From: Candidatus Aminicenantota bacterium
Lineage (GTDB): Bacteria; Acidobacteriota; Aminicenantia; Aminicenantales; Aminicenantaceae
Assembly (NCBI GenBank): GCA_030673995.1
Contig: DAOUYU010000083.1
Location: 1-7,587 of the forward strand
Direction: 5' to 3'
Length of the DNA: 7,587 bases
Shown here one piece after another: positions 6,551 to 7,587 of the stretch. Under the pieces are notes generated by a model. It saw only the letters and a list, made by a program, of their open reading frames with translations, was not told the origin of the DNA and ran no database searches. Position 1 is the stretch's first letter. The number at the start of each line of letters is the position of its first letter. The position numbers and the translations under genes are program-made.

Positions 6551-6700
6551 ATTTATTACGAGAACTCCTTTTGTCTGCTTATGTGCCTCTTTCAAGAGAT
6601 TGGGCCAGAATTCCGATTCAGCCAAAATAAAAAGTTTAAGCTCTAGAGCATTAAAAAATCTTCTAACAATACATGTAAACTCCAGGGGATAAAAAAAATA
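6551..6700 (-). pseudogene. Displaced internal fragment of waaA
   Basis: Positions 6551-6688 align without gaps to 1163-1300 inside waaA with 13 mismatches in 138 bases (about 91% identity). After a 1-nt gap the match runs about 12 bases more. The minus-strand translation reads YPLEFTCIVRRFFNALELKL then FILAESEFWPNLLKEAHK, corresponding to WaaA residues about 109-156 and including the conserved AESEFWPN motif. Only D-to-E, P-to-L, V-to-I, R-to-K and L-to-Q changes are seen. No waaA sequence flanks it on either side, so it cannot encode a transferase. A 60-codon minus-strand frame (TTG start at 6718) spans it but has no ribosome site. It lies in the same orientation as waaA, 5.4 kb away, within the gap between two plus-strand genes. 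Confidence 0.93.
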
Positions 6701-6776
6701 ATTTCCTAATCCTGTCAAATTTTGATAATCTACAGAAGAGATATTTATCTTCGTTGATGTAAATGTTTACTGTATG

Positions 6777-6782
6777 AAAGGA
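6777..6782 (+). promoter_or_regulatory. Ribosome binding site of the Lys/Glu-rich gene
   Basis: AAAGGA lies 6 nt before the ATG at 6789, which fixes that start. Just upstream, GTAAA-tg-TTTAC forms a small inverted repeat (about 6759-6770) that might be an operator; a weak TTGATA (6722-6727) with TATCTT (6746-6751) could be the promoter. Confidence 0.55.
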
Positions 6783-6788
6783 TAAAAG

Positions 6789-7451
6789 ATGCCCGAAGAG
6801 AAAAAAGAAGAAAAAAAAGCCAAGGAAAAAGCCATAGAGGAAAAAGAATCTTCTGAAATAAAGGAAGAGAAGGTCCCAGCACAGAAAAAAGAAAAAAAGA
6901 AAGAAGAGGAAGCTCTACCTGAGGGTGAAAAGCCAGCTAAAAAAGCAAAAGAGAAGGAAGAGCCAGTAAAATCTGAAGCTCCTCCTGCAAAAGAAAAAAA
7001 ACCGGCTAAAGAAGAAGAGCCTCCGCCCAAAAAGGAAGTCAAAAAAGAGGAAGTCTCTGAAGAAGAAGCAAAAAAAGAAATACCAGAAGAGAAAAAAAAG
7101 GAGAAAATAGAAGAAGCAGCAGAAGCTAAAGAAGAAAAACCAGAAGAAAAAATCAAAAAAGAGATACCCAAGGAAATAGAAGAAGAAAAAGCAGAAGAAG
7201 TAGAGAAAAAAGAAGAAGCTAAGCCTGAGATTGAAAAACCACCAAAAAAAGAAGAAGAGAAGGAAGAACCGAAAAAACCTGAAAAACCGGAAGCCCCCCC
7301 TTCCCCTCCTTCGGCCAAGAAGAAAAAGATCAATAAAATGACTCTGGCCGAGATTGAAGCCAAACTCAAAGAAATCAAAAGCATCCAGGGAGGTCATGAG
7401 TCCAAATATGCCCGGCAGTTAATCAAAAGAAAAAATTATTTAACACATTAA
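6789..7451 (+). CDS. Lys/Glu/Pro-rich low-complexity protein with conserved-looking C-terminus
   Basis: This 220-aa protein has no signal peptide or membrane segment. Residues 1 to about 175 are almost entirely K, E, P and A, in irregular KKEE/PEEK/PPK runs without a fixed repeat unit. It should be a highly charged, extended or partly helical disordered region. The last 45 residues differ: KKKINKMTLAEIEAKLKEIK, then a turn (SIQGGHESKY) and ARQLIKRKNYL. These look like a short two-helix hairpin with normal composition, perhaps a binding module. The clean ATG with an AAAGGA ribosome site and an uninterrupted 221-codon frame support a real gene, although purine-rich DNA makes long frames easy on either strand. 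Charged tails of this kind occur in nucleic-acid-binding, ribosome-associated and TolA-like proteins; nothing here decides among them. The long minus-strand frames over it (Ser/Phe-rich) are shadows. Confidence 0.82.
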   Translation: MPEEKKEEKKAKEKAIEEKESSEIKEEKVPAQKKEKKKEEEALPEGEKPAKKAKEKEEPVKSEAPPAKEKKPAKEEEPPPKKEVKKEEVSEEEAKKEIPEEKKKEKIEEAAEAKEEKPEEKIKKEIPKEIEEEKAEEVEKKEEAKPEIEKPPKKEEEKEEPKKPEKPEAPPSPPSAKKKKINKMTLAEIEAKLKEIKSIQGGHESKYARQLIKRKNYLTH

Positions 7452-7523
7452 AATAAAGATTGGGAACGATTCTTTTTTTCCCTCTTAATCTACCTGGATT
7501 ATTCACGAGTCGAGATTGCTGTA

Positions 7524-7536
7524 GCGGCGAGGCCGC
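7524..7536. repeat. GC-rich inverted repeat GCGGC-gag-GCCGC
   Basis: A perfect 5-bp GC stem with a 3-nt loop sits in a GC-rich island within AT-rich DNA, 10 bases before the terminal palindrome. Flanking GCT and AGC can extend the stem around a bulge. Together with the next hairpin it may be part of a dispersed intergenic repeat. Confidence 0.4.
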
Positions 7537-7545
7537 AGCCCATGG

Positions 7546-7572
7546 AAAAAAAAGGGGACAGTCCCCTTTTTT
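7546..7572. terminator. Perfect A-run/GGGG...CCCC/T-run hairpin
   Basis: AAAAAAGGGG and CCCCTTTTTT pair perfectly around a short ACAGT loop (the GGGGACAGTCCCC core). The A-run before and T-run after make it readable as a rho-independent terminator in either direction, closing the plus-strand gene ending at 7451 about 95 nt earlier. The GGGGACAGTCCCC core also resembles palindromes that recur between genes and around small transposases in environmental genomes, so it may be a repeat family member instead of a dedicated terminator. Confidence 0.6.
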
Positions 7573-7587
7573 ATATTTTGATTATTC

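Noticed and set aside
6536..6718. 60-codon minus-strand frame covering the waaA fragment as a small gene
   Set aside because: It has a TTG start, no ribosome site, and only a middle slice of WaaA without either domain complete. It is better read as a relic.
6767..7397. Long minus-strand open frames rich in Ser or Phe over the Lys/Glu-rich gene
   Set aside because: They are the complement of a polypurine stretch (poly-Phe/Ser); no ribosome site, and composition unlike any protein. The plus-strand frame has a proper start and a normal C-terminus.
7462..7482. GGGAA...TTCCC stem just after the Lys/Glu-rich gene as a terminator
   Set aside because: It has 5 bp with an 11-nt T-rich loop and no T-run after it; the hairpin at 7546-7572 is much stronger.

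Overview
This 7.6 kb window is AT-rich bacterial DNA. It comes from a Gram-negative (LPS-making) organism, because it carries waaA, the Kdo transferase of lipid A/core assembly. Exported FG-GAP and beta-propeller proteins, a decayed IS91-like transposase tail and a very Lys/Glu-rich protein would suit an environmental lineage such as an Acidobacteriota/Aminicenantes-like or deltaproteobacterial genome. That placement is a guess; no phylogenetic marker here settles it.

Layout. (1) Positions 1-1627, minus strand: an envelope operon of waaA followed, with a 1-nt TAATG stop/start overlap, by a PAP2-like membrane phosphatase that runs off the left edge. A plausible promoter lies upstream of waaA at 1694-1721. 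(2) Positions about 1628-2040: a gene-poor stretch holding what looks like the C-terminal remnant of an IS91-type (Y2) transposase. (3) Positions 2039-2898, minus: a secreted beta-propeller repeat gene broken by a 2-nt insertion at 2308-2313. (4) Positions 3392-5593, plus, divergent from (3) and with a good sigma70-type promoter: a 733-aa exported protein with six calcium-binding FG-GAP/VCBS loops, a beta-sandwich-like middle and a C-terminal glutamine-amidotransferase-like fold. (5) Positions 5594-6788: mostly non-coding, with a glycine-zipper protein (6191-6526) lacking a convincing start and, at 6551-6700, a displaced fragment of waaA about 91% identical to the intact gene. (6) Positions 6789-7451, plus: a 220-aa Lys/Glu/Pro-rich protein with a distinct folded C-terminus. 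The window closes with a perfect hairpin (7546-7572) that looks like a terminator or a dispersed palindromic repeat.

The waaA/PAP2 pair makes one functional unit: Kdo addition to lipid A, and dephosphorylation of lipid A or undecaprenyl carriers. The remaining genes are surface or periplasmic proteins of unknown job, separated by relics (transposase tail, broken propeller, waaA fragment, truncated glycine-zipper gene). This looks like a region repeatedly rearranged beside a conserved envelope operon. The most notable signal is the waaA fragment: its differences fall mainly at third codon positions, so it probably came from a once-functional waaA homologue, and plus-strand transcription through it would make RNA antisense to waaA mRNA. 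I see no CRISPR array, tRNA, rRNA or complete mobile element.
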